Shown one piece after another: positions 34,171-44,902 of a stretch of 64,000 nt of DNA. The stretch spans positions 52,639,022-52,703,021 of the forward strand of contig OZ018408.1 of the NCBI GenBank assembly GCA_963969595.1. Direction: 5' to 3'. The position numbers were made by a program, and so were the translations under genes. Source of the stretch: Neckera pumila (lineage: Eukaryota; Streptophyta; Bryopsida; Hypnales; Neckeraceae). The notes beneath the pieces are model-generated. The model made no database searches. It was not told the origin of the DNA and worked only from the letters and a program-made list of their open reading frames with translations. Position 1 is the stretch's first letter; the number at the start of each line of letters is the position of its first letter.

Positions 34171-34436
34171 ACGAAGAAGTTGGAAGGGCTGTGTGTTGGT
34201 ACATAGGATCTTTAATAGTTGAAGCTTTTGTTGTTGGTGGAAAATGTGCACATACATGGCTCTTATTATTGTTTTGTGATGGATTTTCATTGGTAGAATT
34301 CATGACTATTGTGTAAATCATTAACTAGGTCACTTCAATTATAGCAGCAACCCACTTCTTTAAAATATTGGTGATCCCCATTGTATATTAATATTGGACG
34401 CTTTAGTTGAGAGTGCCCAATCAACAGATATTGCTG

Positions 34437-34622
34437 AACATTTTCTTGTTCAATATTGTCCAAACCAACAAAAATTTAGAAATTTTTAATTAAGTACTCA
34501 ACATTTTCTTGTTTGATTTGTCCACATTCACAAAAATTTAGCAGTTTTTGTTAAGTATTCAACATTATCTTGTTAGATATTGTCCATGCCGACAAATGTT
34601 CAGCAATTTTTAGTTAAATACC
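34437..34622. repeat. About 61-bp tandem repeat, three diverged units
   Basis: Units start AACATTTTCTTGTTCAATAT, AACATTTTCTTGTTTGATTT and AACATTATCTTGTTAGATAT. Each continues with a TGTCCA...ACAAA...TTTAG block. They lie just beyond the truncated end of the 28S segment. Confidence 0.8.
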
Positions 34623-34721
34623 ATCCAAATCAACTTGACCGAAGCTACTAAAAAGTAATACAAATTTGAGCAGTTTTTTGTTATATTTTTGTTGATTTGG
34701 TCACCAATTTTCTAATAGTGC

Positions 34722-35510
34722 TCACACTTAAACCTTTCACAGAAGATCACGGTCGGTTGATGGTGCTCCTTCCCTTGCAATTGGGGTCCCACCTGTCAGT
34801 TTACGTGCACCTCAATGGGTTTGCCGCCCACCAGCTCGCATACATGTTAGACTCCTTGGTTTGTGTTTCAAGATGGGTTGGATGAAGAGCTCAATACGCC
34901 AGCATCTTGAAAGCACATTTGGACAAATCCATACCGTGAGGTGCGCGCTTTGTTCCTTGGCCACCGCACCAACATAGGCAAGAAGCAATTCCCTGCTCTT
35001 GTCTCGGTGTCGTGGCCCACAATGATTAGCGCCCCACGTTGAGCGGCAGACCAGCCGAAAGCCATTCCACATCCAACTAGGGTGCATCCACAGCTTCCAT
35101 TCGCTTCCCTCCAAACAATTTCAAGCACTTTTTAATTCTCTTTTCAAAGTCCTTTTCATCTTTTCCTCGCGGTACTTGTTTGCTATCGGTCTCTTGTCCA
35201 TATTTAGCCTTGAAAGGAATTTACCTCCCGCTTGAGGCTGCATTCCCAAACAGACCGACTCGCAAACAGCTCCTTGTACAGCGACATGTTCCAGGATCGA
35301 ACGGGGTTGTCACCCTCAATGACGTCCCTTTCCAAGGAACTTGGGTCCGGCGCGTCGCAGAAGGACCTTCTCCAAACTACAACTTGAGGTGTGAGGCACC
35401 ACAATTTTTAAGCTGGGCCCTTTCCGGTTTGCTCGCCGTTACTAGGGAATCCTTATTAGTTTCTTCTTCTCCGTTTAGTGATATGCTTAAATTCAACGGG
35501 TAGTCTTTCC
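34722..35510 (-). pseudogene. 28S rRNA 5' segment, truncated and degenerate
   Basis: On the minus strand the region reads GACTACCCGTTGAATTTAAG, then CCTAGTAACGGCGAGC, CGGAAAGGGCCCAGCTT and TCTTGAAACACAAACCAAGG, the opening of the large-subunit rRNA through about its first 790 nt. Many positions show CG to TG/CA changes compared with the conserved sequence. Homology stops at about 34,722 (after GTTTGAGTGTGAGCA) and is replaced by unrelated AT-rich sequence. The unit is a dead fragment, not an active array member. Confidence 0.9.
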
Positions 35511-35790
35511 CAATTAGAAGTCTGATGCGTGGCGCACGCTGCAGGAGCACGCTTGAACTGCATGAGGTAATCACAACCAGTTGGGCAACGTAGCCTCGCA
35601 CTCAAAAAAATCCCGGGCTCATAAAAGAGCCCAAAAATCACCCGATCACGGACTGTGTCACTACGGCGGCCCAATTCCCTCCATTTCAGCCAACCCTTGA
35701 GGACTTCCAAGTTGGAAGACCCGTCGGGATGGCTACTTTCACTTGATGCATCTCTCGGTGGAAGTGGATCGGTGGGAGGCGCGATGATGC
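35511..35790 (-). other. ITS2 region of the degenerate rDNA unit
   Basis: Spacer between the 28S start and 5.8S on the minus strand. The boundaries are approximate. Confidence 0.7.
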
Positions 35791-35962
35791 TCTAGCGGAA
35801 ATGCCCTTGGACAAGCCTCAGGCGCAACTTGCGTTCAAAGACTTGGTGATTCGCAGAATTCTATAATTCACACTGCGTTTCGCATTTCGCTGCGTTCTGC
35901 ATTTTGCTACGTTCTTCATTGTTGCAGGAGCCAAGATATCCGTTGCTGAGAGTTGTTTTTGG
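35791..35962 (-). pseudogene. 5.8S rRNA copy with a short internal duplication
   Basis: The minus strand contains ACAACTCTCAGCAACGGATA, then GAAGAACGTAGCAAAATGC, then AATTATAGAATTCTGCGAAT and CAAGTCTTTGAACGCAAGTT, the normal 5.8S order. Between them the block AACGTAGCAAAATGC is followed by a second diverged copy, AACGCAGCGAAATGC, so about 17 nt are duplicated. There are also many C-to-T-type substitutions. It is unlikely to make a usable 5.8S RNA. Confidence 0.85.
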
Positions 35963-36211
35963 TTATGTTTCTATTTGCAAAGTAATTAACCAGCGCCAAA
36001 CCCCTTTACAAGCAAGCCAAGCCAAGGGGGACGGAACTCATCACTCTTTAAGTAATAAGGGACTCAGTCATTTGGTCAAGGTGAAGGCATTGCGTGGAAA
36101 TCCAACACTACGCGTGCAGCGTGACGAAGGGTGTTGGTTGGCCACGGCGCCACAACCCATCGAGGGGGACAATGTATTCATTTGCCGTGGGTTGACTGCA
36201 ACTCGTGTGTG
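35963..36211 (-). other. ITS1 region of the degenerate rDNA unit
   Basis: Spacer between 5.8S and the 18S 3' end on the minus strand; boundaries are set by the two genes. Confidence 0.7.
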
Positions 36212-36830
36212 CAATGATCCTTCCACAGGTTCACCTACAAAAACCTTGTTACAACTTCTCCTTCTTCTAAATGATGAGGTTTAATGAACTTCTCACAATG
36301 TCACCGGCGGCGGACCGCTGACATCGCCGCAATCCAAAAACTTAATTGGACCATTCAATTGGTAGGAGTGACGGGCGGTGTGTACAAAGGACAAGGACGT
36401 AGTCAACGCGAGCTGATGACTTGCGCTTACTAGGATTCTAGGAATTCCTCGTTGAAGATTAATAATTGCAATGATCTATCCCTATTACGATGAAATTTCA
36501 AAAGATTACCCAAGTCTATCAGCCCAGGTTATAAACTTGTTGAATCCATCAGTGTAGCGCGCATGCAGCCCAGAACATCTAAGAGCATCACAAACCTGTT
36601 ATTGCCTCAAACTTCCATTGGCTAGAGGCCGATAGTCCCTCTAAGAAGTTGGCCGCAAAGGAGGAAATCCTTCGCATAACTAGTTAGTAGGCGGAGGTCT
36701 TGTTTGTTAACGGAATTAACTAGATAAATCACTCCACCAATTAAAAATGGCCATGCACCACCACCCATAGAATCAAGAAAGAGCTCTCAATCTGTTAATC
36801 CTTACTATATCAAGACCTGGTAAGTTTTTC

Positions 36831-36907
<77 letters not shown>

Positions 36908-36924
36908 AACTATACTCCCTCCAA

Positions 36925-36955
<31 letters not shown>

Positions 36956-37053
36956 TGGCAGGGTCATCAAATCAGCACCACCAATTCCTATTCGGCATTG
37001 TTTATGGTTGAGACTAGGACGGCATCTGATCGTCTTTGAGCCCCCAACTTTCA

Positions 37054-37089
<36 letters not shown>

Positions 37090-38010
37090 TGCAGAAGTTT
37101 GTTTTTCATAAATCCAAGAATTTCGACTCTGACAATGAAATATGAATGCCCTCAACTGTCCCTATTAATCATTACTCCGGTCCCAAAGACCAATACTACA
37201 GGACCAAAGTCCTATCACGTTATTCTATGCTAATGTATTCAGAGCATAGGCTTGCTTTGAGCACTCTAACTTTTTCAAAGTAACATCACCGGCTCCATGT
37301 CCCAACCAGCAAAGGCCAGGAGCGCGTCCCCGGCAAAAAGCTCTGGTGGACCAGTATACACCTACAAGGGTTGAACGCTCCCCCCGATCCAAAATCCAAC
37401 TACGAGCTTTTTAACTGCAACAACTTAAATATATGCTATTGGAGCTGGAATTACCGCGGTTGCTGGCAGCAAATTTGCCCTCTTATGGATCCTTGTTAAG
37501 GGATTTAGATTGTACTCATTCCAATTATTAGACTTATAAAAGCCCAATATTGTCACTACCTCCCTGTGTTGGGATTGGATAATTTGGGCGCCTGATGCCT
37601 TCCTTGGATGTGGTAGCCGTTTCTGAAGCTCCCTCTCCGGAATCGAACCCTAATTCTTCGTCACCTGTTACCACCATGGTAGGCCTCTATCCTACCATCG
37701 AACGTTGATAGGGCAAAAATTTGAATGAAACATCGCTAGCGCTGGGGCCGTGCGATTCAATAAGTTATTACGATTCACCGCAACACCAGGCAAGCCCACA
37801 TTGGCCTTTTATCTAATAAATACGTCCCTTCTCCAAAAGGAGTCGGGAGTTTGTGCATGTATTAACTCTAGAAGTACTAAGGTTATCCGTTTAGCAAGGT
37901 ACCATCAAAGAAAATATAATTAATTTAATCAGCCATTCGCAGTTTCATAGTACGAAAGAGTTTATACTTACACATGCATGGCTTAATCTTTGAAACAAGC
38001 ATATGACTAC
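36212..38010 (-). pseudogene. 18S rRNA, degenerate, lacking its first 19 nt here
   Basis: Nearly the full small-subunit gene is present on the minus strand: 3' end GGTGAACCTGTGGAAGGATC, the universal GTACACACCGCCCGTC region, GGAATTGACGGAAGGGCACC, a slightly altered GCAGCAACCGCGGTAATTCC, and near the 5' end AGTCATATGCTTGTTTCAAA. There are frequent CpG-type transitions and small deletions (for example about 8 nt near 37,545). The extreme 5' end, CTGGTTGATCCTGCCA, is missing at 38,010 and reappears at 39,659-39,677. The pattern fits a silenced, methylated copy decaying by deamination. Confidence 0.9.
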
Positions 38011-39658
38011 CATTAGAAGGAAACTCGGGCCTGGGGAGGGCTTCCTGGCCTTTGCAAAAATGAACCTGGGTCTGGTCAAAAAGTAATGGGTGAGGTGGGG
38101 AAGCAACGGGTCTCTGGAAGTTTGGCGGGATCTGCATTCAAACGATTCACTGACACGTCGCATTCCCGCTCTCTTTGTTTTCCTTCTGCACCCCGGCGCC
38201 ATGTCGCTCACCAAGTCCGCAATCTCTTCAAGCGCAATCAAATTCAAATTCAAATTCATACGCAATAAGGGAGTGAAATAAGCGCAAATCACATGGAGCT
38301 GTGTTCTCCGAGCTTCCGAGCTGTGTTCTTCGAGCTTCTGTGTTATTCAAGGAATCATTCCAACGAACTGTTAGGCAAGAGCGGACACCGATAAGTTTGA
38401 CGGAGCATATATCACAAATCGATACCTCTCTGCTTGAAATGCAGGCCTCGTCATCAATCAAAAAGCGCAATCTTACTGAAGAAACTGGAGCAAATTGTTG
38501 TCTAGAAATGATCGCCAGGAAGTAGAGAACGTCTCTCGAACAGAGCATCAAACCCTAATTTCAGGCTTATCTGAACTTGATAAAACGGAACCCACTCACT
38601 CAGGCAAGCAGATGGATAGAGATCACAATTGCCACTGTCGTGGGACTTGCATGCCTGAAGATCGATAACCATTGCTTAAAGTAATTTAGAAGTTGTAGTA
38701 ATGAATTCCGTTTCATTTGTTTCAAAAAAAAACTGTACTACACGACAGGACTATTGGATCTCTTTAATGAATGAATTGAGGATTTCGCTTGTTTCATAAT
38801 ACCACCAGGGTCTCACTATGGTCTCACTATGGATTCCTTGTAGGAAACTTCACATTTGCTATCTTTTGAACTTTCCTTTTAAACAGGTCTTTATTTTGAA
38901 CATCTGTGGGGAAAAGTGAGATTTACACGGCGAATCGCATTTGACATATATTTCAGATAGAAAGAATTGAAAGCTCGCTAAAGGGGAATTTTTTTCATCG
39001 GTAGGATGCATGAGAGTAGATTGGACAAGATTATGGTTCAATTGAGTACTTGGCCATATTCATGGTGGATAGAAGCATCTTGAGGATTTGAGAGTTTAGT
39101 TCTAGAGGTCTAAATCTTCCAGGAAAAAAAAATACTTCTTGTATCAAGAGACTGCCTCCTAGGCCCTCAGGACATGAGCACTGAAACCCTAAGACTTAAA
39201 ACTCTCAATATTTCTCTAAATTAAGTACTTCCGTATACATCACGACAAAATAGTGAACGCATAATTGTAAATCTTTGCAAGAACGGTGAACTTGAGCACT
39301 AAAACCCTAAGACCTAAAAACTCACAATCTTTCTTCCAAATAATTATATCACGAGAAGATCAAGAGAGAACGCAGAACTAAAAATCACGCAAGAACGGTG
39401 CACTCAAGAAAGATCTAAACGAGAGAGAGCAGAGCAACGAGAGAGCAACGAGAGCAGAGCAGAGTGAGAGAGAGAGGATAGAGTAGAATTTCCCGCCAGA
39501 TAAGCTATACGAAAAATTTGCGATTCAAGGGACCCATGTGATTTTGGCCACGTCGGAGAGGCGCAGGTCACGGGACACTGTTCACAAAAACAGTCCGCCA
39601 TTCCAAACCCGTCATTCCAAACTCGCGGCCATCAGGAGGGCCCATTATCTCTATAATG
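38011..39658. mobile_element. 1.65-kb insertion splitting the 18S gene
   Basis: Normal sequence GACTAC|TGGCA is interrupted between 38,010 and 39,659. The inserted DNA starts CATTAGAAGG and ends TATAATG (CATTA/TAATG at the tips) with no target duplication that I can see. It is less AT-rich than the surroundings. It contains a promoter-like plus-strand start (ATG at 38,201 reading MSLTKSAISSS, then a stop), a 74-codon frame 38,301-38,525 of unknown nature, and minus-strand GAGA/CTCT-rich leader-like sequence at 39,400-39,600. It may be a captured genic fragment or a transposon; no transposase was recognised. Confidence 0.6.
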
Positions 39659-39677
39659 TGGCAAGATCAACCGGGTA
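39659..39677 (-). pseudogene. Detached 5' end of the 18S rRNA
   Basis: The minus strand reads TACCCGGTTGATCTTGCCA, matching the canonical 18S 5' end at 17 of 19 positions. It is the missing piece of the 18S copy at 36,212-38,010. Confidence 0.8.
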
Positions 39678-40294
39678 GCTAGTCCTTCCAAACCAAAAGC
39701 CCCGAGATAGCAAAGCATCCGGTAACTCCATTGCCCACAAGATTTAGGGTTTAGGGTCTAGACCCTAAACCATGGAAGATGGTTTGGGGTCATTGGCCTC
39801 AAACTGCAAGGCTAATGCCTCAGTATACACTGGCAACTGAAACGGTTTAGTGGGGTTATTGAAGAATGATGGTCCACAAAGAACGGTCAATGGTTGGCAA
39901 TTCCATTTTTTCTACTTGCCTACACAAAAACAAACCACACATAAGAATATGATAGAAGATTCAACCTGAGGGTTAAAAATTCAAAAGCTTAAGAATAAAC
40001 TTATTTATCAAATTTTGAGGTCTTCGATCGCAACATAGTGGATGGAGACCTCTTTGTCATCGAAATCAAGCAGAGTTGCATCATGCTCCGGTTGGGTCTC
40101 TGGAACTGATATGGGTGAAAGTACCTAATAGCAGCTACATGTAGATGTTAGTGAGGTGCTTATGGAGGTCCTTAATGGAATGTTATATCAAACAATTGTC
40201 ACGTATTCATCTAAAATAGACCTTAAGTCATCAATAAGGGATTCTCATTGAAGTATTCTACTAAAAATTGTTGCTTATTCATCTAAAATAGTCT
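39678..40294. other. Presumed external transcribed spacer and flank of the rDNA unit
   Basis: Sequence upstream of the 18S 5' end on the minus strand. It contains two TTTAGGG units at 39,743-39,757 and a telomere-motif palindrome. Further on, no gene was seen. Confidence 0.4.
39748..39771. repeat. Head-to-head telomere-type palindrome (24 bp)
   Basis: GGTTTAGGGTCT is followed by AGACCCTAAACC, a perfect palindrome built from plant telomere-type TTTAGGG motifs, preceded by one more TTTAGGG unit. Confidence 0.8.
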
Positions 40295-41224
40295 TTAACC
40301 CCTAAAGGACCAAGGCATTTCTTCAATCAAAAGACACTCAAAACTTCCATTTCTATTTCAAAGAGAAAAAAACTTTAGAATTTATTTTTTTTGCATATTT
40401 AACCGTAGGATCTTATACTAGACTAGTACAAGAATGTGTGGAAGAAATTTTAGAAACTTTCACCACGTAGATTGCAAGATATTTGCATTTAAAGTGAAAA
40501 AAACAAGTTTTTTTGCACCTTGTTAAACTAGACTTTTTGGCTTTGAATCTTCCTAACTTAAAATTTTTACACTAAAGATGAAATTTTCCTACTATTTTAT
40601 GTTGAAAAATTGAGTTGAGAATCTAGGAAAAAAAATTAGGAAAAAAAAACTTAACTTTTACTCATTAAAAAATTGTTAAGTATAGGTGGATTCAAGATTG
40701 AAGAAAAAACTAAATTGTTAATAGATTTTAGATGGAATTGAATCACAAAATTCCAACAATGAGATTGTTCCAGCAAGAAAATCTGACCATGTCTAACAAT
40801 TTTTTTTGAAAAATTCTAAAAGTTACATTCAAAAATGAAATCTACAAGTTATTTTTTCAAAAAGATGCTTAGATTGCCCGAAAAAATAAGATTGTCCATA
40901 ACTTTTTCATTATTAGTCCAAATTGAATGAAATAAAGCTTCACATATAGACAAAAATATAATCTTTGAGAAAAAAAATTTGAAAAAAAAATGTTTTGACT
41001 TTCTGTGATTTTTTTGTGCTGCCCGCCAAACTCCATTTTTGCTTATTGTGCCATAACTTTTGCTCTTGGGCACCAATTAAAATAAAAATTATATATTCAC
41101 AAAGCTCTTGCTAAAATACACAACCTCAAAATATTCCAAAAAAAATCACTAAAAATTGAGACCATAGGAACCTGCCCGGACCCAAATTGTCCCCCGAGGA
41201 GACAGATGGTCCTTTAGGGGTTAA
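40295..41224 (-). mobile_element. TTAA-family MITE-like element, best-preserved ends
   Basis: The 930-bp unit has an 18-bp perfect TIR, TTAACCCCTAAAGGACCA, at both ends (40295-40312 and inverted to 41224). Subfamily B interior, inverted relative to 22,643. The frame 40,849-41,076 inside it is a by-product of the AT-rich sequence. Confidence 0.85.
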
Positions 41225-44200
41225 ATCATCCATAATGGGTCCTTATTGAATCCAATTAAGCAATGGTTACAACTATATTTAGGTCCTTTTAATACTTAGA
41301 AACTTCACATAATTACTTTTGTTTTGCATTATGTCAAATAGCTACAATTAAAAAACAATGCACTACAACTTTTTTTCATACTTCAACTCATATTCAAGAA
41401 TTATAATGAATATTCTTCAAAATAAAGAGTGATTACGCCCAAGTTGGCTCCTATTAGCATGCTTTCACCCACATGGTGCAAATGAATGGAGCAAAAAGGA
41501 CATCAAATATGTTCTTCTCTACTTCTTAGGCCACAATATGGTGATGAGTAGCCCAGCATGCATAGATAGACAAACCTACATACATAGAGAAGCAAATATG
41601 CCATAGTTTGAAATTGGAAGAGCTCCTTTGATGTATGCTTCTAGGCAATATTATTTTGAGGCTATTTCTTATAAAAAGATGTGACTCACTGGACAAGTTG
41701 GACTCGCGTCCTCATAGACACAAGCTCTTTACGGATCTCTTTAGTAGGACTGCAATGTGCAATTATTTAGGAATCAAACTCTTGTGTTCCTTGACATGGA
41801 TCCTCTGAACGTAGAGCAGAGTTTTGTAATATACTCATTGATGTATTTTAGGGTTACCCGGCCTACAAATGTCAAGAAGACTACCTTCAAAAGGGCAAAC
41901 AATATTTTGGTTGATTCTTAAGACACAATCCTATTTTTTTGATGTATCTAAATGAATAAATGGTGGTGAATCCACATTATTTTAGTCATTGTGTATTTAT
42001 TGGTGTAGTATTGAGGGAATGACATCAGAAGACTTTGGGATCTCTGACTCCCAAGTGAAGTGTTGGAATTCTCATTGTGTATAAACTTGCGTAATGTTGA
42101 AGGAATGTTATTAGAAGAATAATCTCTAGATCCCCAATTTCCAAGTTAAGTGCTAAATTCCTCTATTAGATGAAGCAATTGATTGAATGCCTTTGCCTCC
42201 AATTGTGTACACATGTAAGAATACGAATACTCATTGGTTATTCACAATCTATAGCTTTGAGAAGCAGATAGAAATCTCCAAATGATTTCGCTAACTATAT
42301 ACAAATAAACATTGTTTGGATGTTTGCATTGCTAAAATATGATTTTTCTTACAACTTTTCATAATATGTACAGGTTCTATTCAATATTGTCCTTCCTACT
42401 TTGAATGTTGTTGTGGTCTCATTTCACATAATTTAGGTAGTACTTATCCAGAGATTTTTCAAAAAAAAGTCTTGCATTTCTCCAAAAGTCCAAAAGTAGT
42501 TAAACGTGGCATCTCACATATTCCTTGACCTTCATAGCTCAATGAGAATGAAAAAAGAGTTTACAAATATTCTTCAAATCACTATAATTGCATTGGGACT
42601 CAATGGGTTAAGACAAAAGGTCCTATTCTGGATACTTTTAAATAAATATTTCAACATACTATTGGTTTTTCCTACAAATTTATTGTAGATTGGTATTACT
42701 ATAAATACAATGATATTGAAATTTAATTATTTTTTATGAATGATATTCTTACAATTATGAATTCCAAGAGTTGGTGAACAACAAAGAAAAGAAAATATGA
42801 AAAAGCCTTGTAAATCGTGAGTACACTCCTATAGACAACTAGGATCTTATACCTTCAGAATGTAGCCAAAACTTTCTATAATATAATAGAAAAGGAGTGG
42901 TTCACGCAGTCTACTGGCCACCCCTTGTGACGGAAAACGCATTTGCTCCAGCAGAGGAAGAAGTGCAAAATAAGAGCGCTCTCGATAAGAAATATTTTTG
43001 CAAATGAATATGGATGAATTTTATATACATCTTTCTAGAAATATGTTGAAAGAATGACTACATAAAACATTTGAACTATTTAAGCTTCACATGTTGTGCA
43101 TCTGATATATCTTATATGATAACTTTTAAAGTAATCAATGAAGCCAAAATTTATTATGAAGGTGGATGTTATCCTTGTAATTATAGTGGTTAGCTTTCAA
43201 ATATTTGAAGATTTTTTTATTGTTTAAAATTCAGTTTATTAATCTATTACTCTTACAATTTTCATTGTATATAGGATTTTCAAGCCTTAAAACCCATATA
43301 TACATTGTTGTCAAGAAATACCAAAACTCAAAAAATCTTGAAATAAATATGAGTCCTACATTGTACATCACAAACAAAACAATACTTCACCACACAATAA
43401 TATACAATCTTTTAAATTTAAAAAAAACTAAATTAATTTCTTGGTTAGTTGGTAAATTTTGACTTTAGTGGTAACCGGTGTCCTAGGCCCTTTCTTGATA
43501 CATTATAGTCATTTGAAGTGCTAGGAATCTAGAATTATTTCTTCATTGGCAACTTTTGACTTTAGTGGTAATCAATGGCCTCAACCCTCTTTATTGATAC
43601 ATTTGGTAATTAGACAATCCCAATTGATTTTGAAAATTTGCCATGTTGTGTATACACCTAATTGAACAATTTTCACATATGAAATTGCAAATACATGTAA
43701 TTTCATCTAGAAATCCATTTATTCCCAATGATGATCATTACAAAAGTTCAAATGTAATATTAGCTCTAATTTTAGTACCACTAATTTGTCCAATTAATAA
43801 GTGTACAATATTAGCAACACAATAAAATTAGAAGAGATAATAGATTTATCCATTACCACAATTTATTTTCTATAACTACAATACTAAAGAAAATACAAAT
43901 TCTCCAAACACTATCCAACATTTATAGATTGTAGAAAGGTTATCAATTTACCATGTACAAATTATATTATGTGGAAATTAGTAGAATACACTCAATATTT
44001 TATACCACACTAATGTGAAAGAAAATATATTAAACTTGTGCATCTCTTGTAAACTAGTGTCACACACTAATAGAAAAATCACTTTAGTAAAAACCTAGCC
44101 AAAATTCTTAAATATGAATCCCCTACTACAATTGAAAAGCCTAAAATTCACGCCAAATCTCTCAAATAAGCAACTCCAAAACTAAAGTGAAGATGGGGCA

Positions 44201-44902
44201 CTTATGGTAACAAAGACAAACCCACCCAAACATCACATAGAAGAGTAAGAAATGAAGGAAAATACAATATCATGTAAACAAACTTGGACAAAAATAAACC
44301 TACATCTAAGATCAAAATCAATTTATTTCTTGAGCTCAAGGCACACTGACATAAATCTCACTAACTATAATCACCTAGCCTCAACATTGACTTCCAAAAT
44401 TCACACCAAGGCTAAGGACCAGAAATTGAATTACCTAATTATGAGCACATCAACTACAATAGCAACAACAATGACCTTGCTACTAAGAAAAAATAACTCC
44501 TTGATTTGCCATCTTAAATGAAGAGCTTCAAAACAATCATTTTGACATTTTCTTTGAGCATAGTCTTCTCAATACATTTTGAAGTCGCCAACAAAAAGAT
44601 GCATACTATATGGACAAGGGTCCCACAACCAATTCTAACTAAAATCTGCCATCCTTTGATTTTGACTTCTTCACAAAAACCATCACTAAAGAAAATGCAA
44701 AGATAACAACTTCTATGAATACCTCCCTTGAGTCATTTCCAACCAATGCAATTGTTTTCAATCAATGATCAACACAACAACTATATTTGCAGATGATGAC
44801 AAATTACAATGAAAATTTTCAAATTACAATTGCATGCAAAAATCATAGTAGAGAGATTCAAAAAATAGGATGGCCAGCAATTGGTCAAGATTGCCAACCT
44901 AG
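41225..44902. other. AT-rich intergenic region
   Basis: No gene was recognised in 3.7 kb. Imperfect duplications are present: about 105 bp at 41,990-42,175 (two units, each with GTAxTGxxGxxGGAATG) and about 95 bp at 43,455-43,610 (units carrying TTTTGACTTTAGTGGTAA). Open frames here are short and Lys/Asn/Ile-rich, as expected from composition. Confidence 0.5.

Noticed and set aside
35204..37054. Protein frames across the rDNA unit
   Set aside because: They lie within recognisable rRNA gene and spacer sequence.
40849..41076. 75-codon frame inside the TTAA element as a transposase remnant
   Set aside because: Phe/Lys/Ile-rich from AT composition, with no DDE-type motif.
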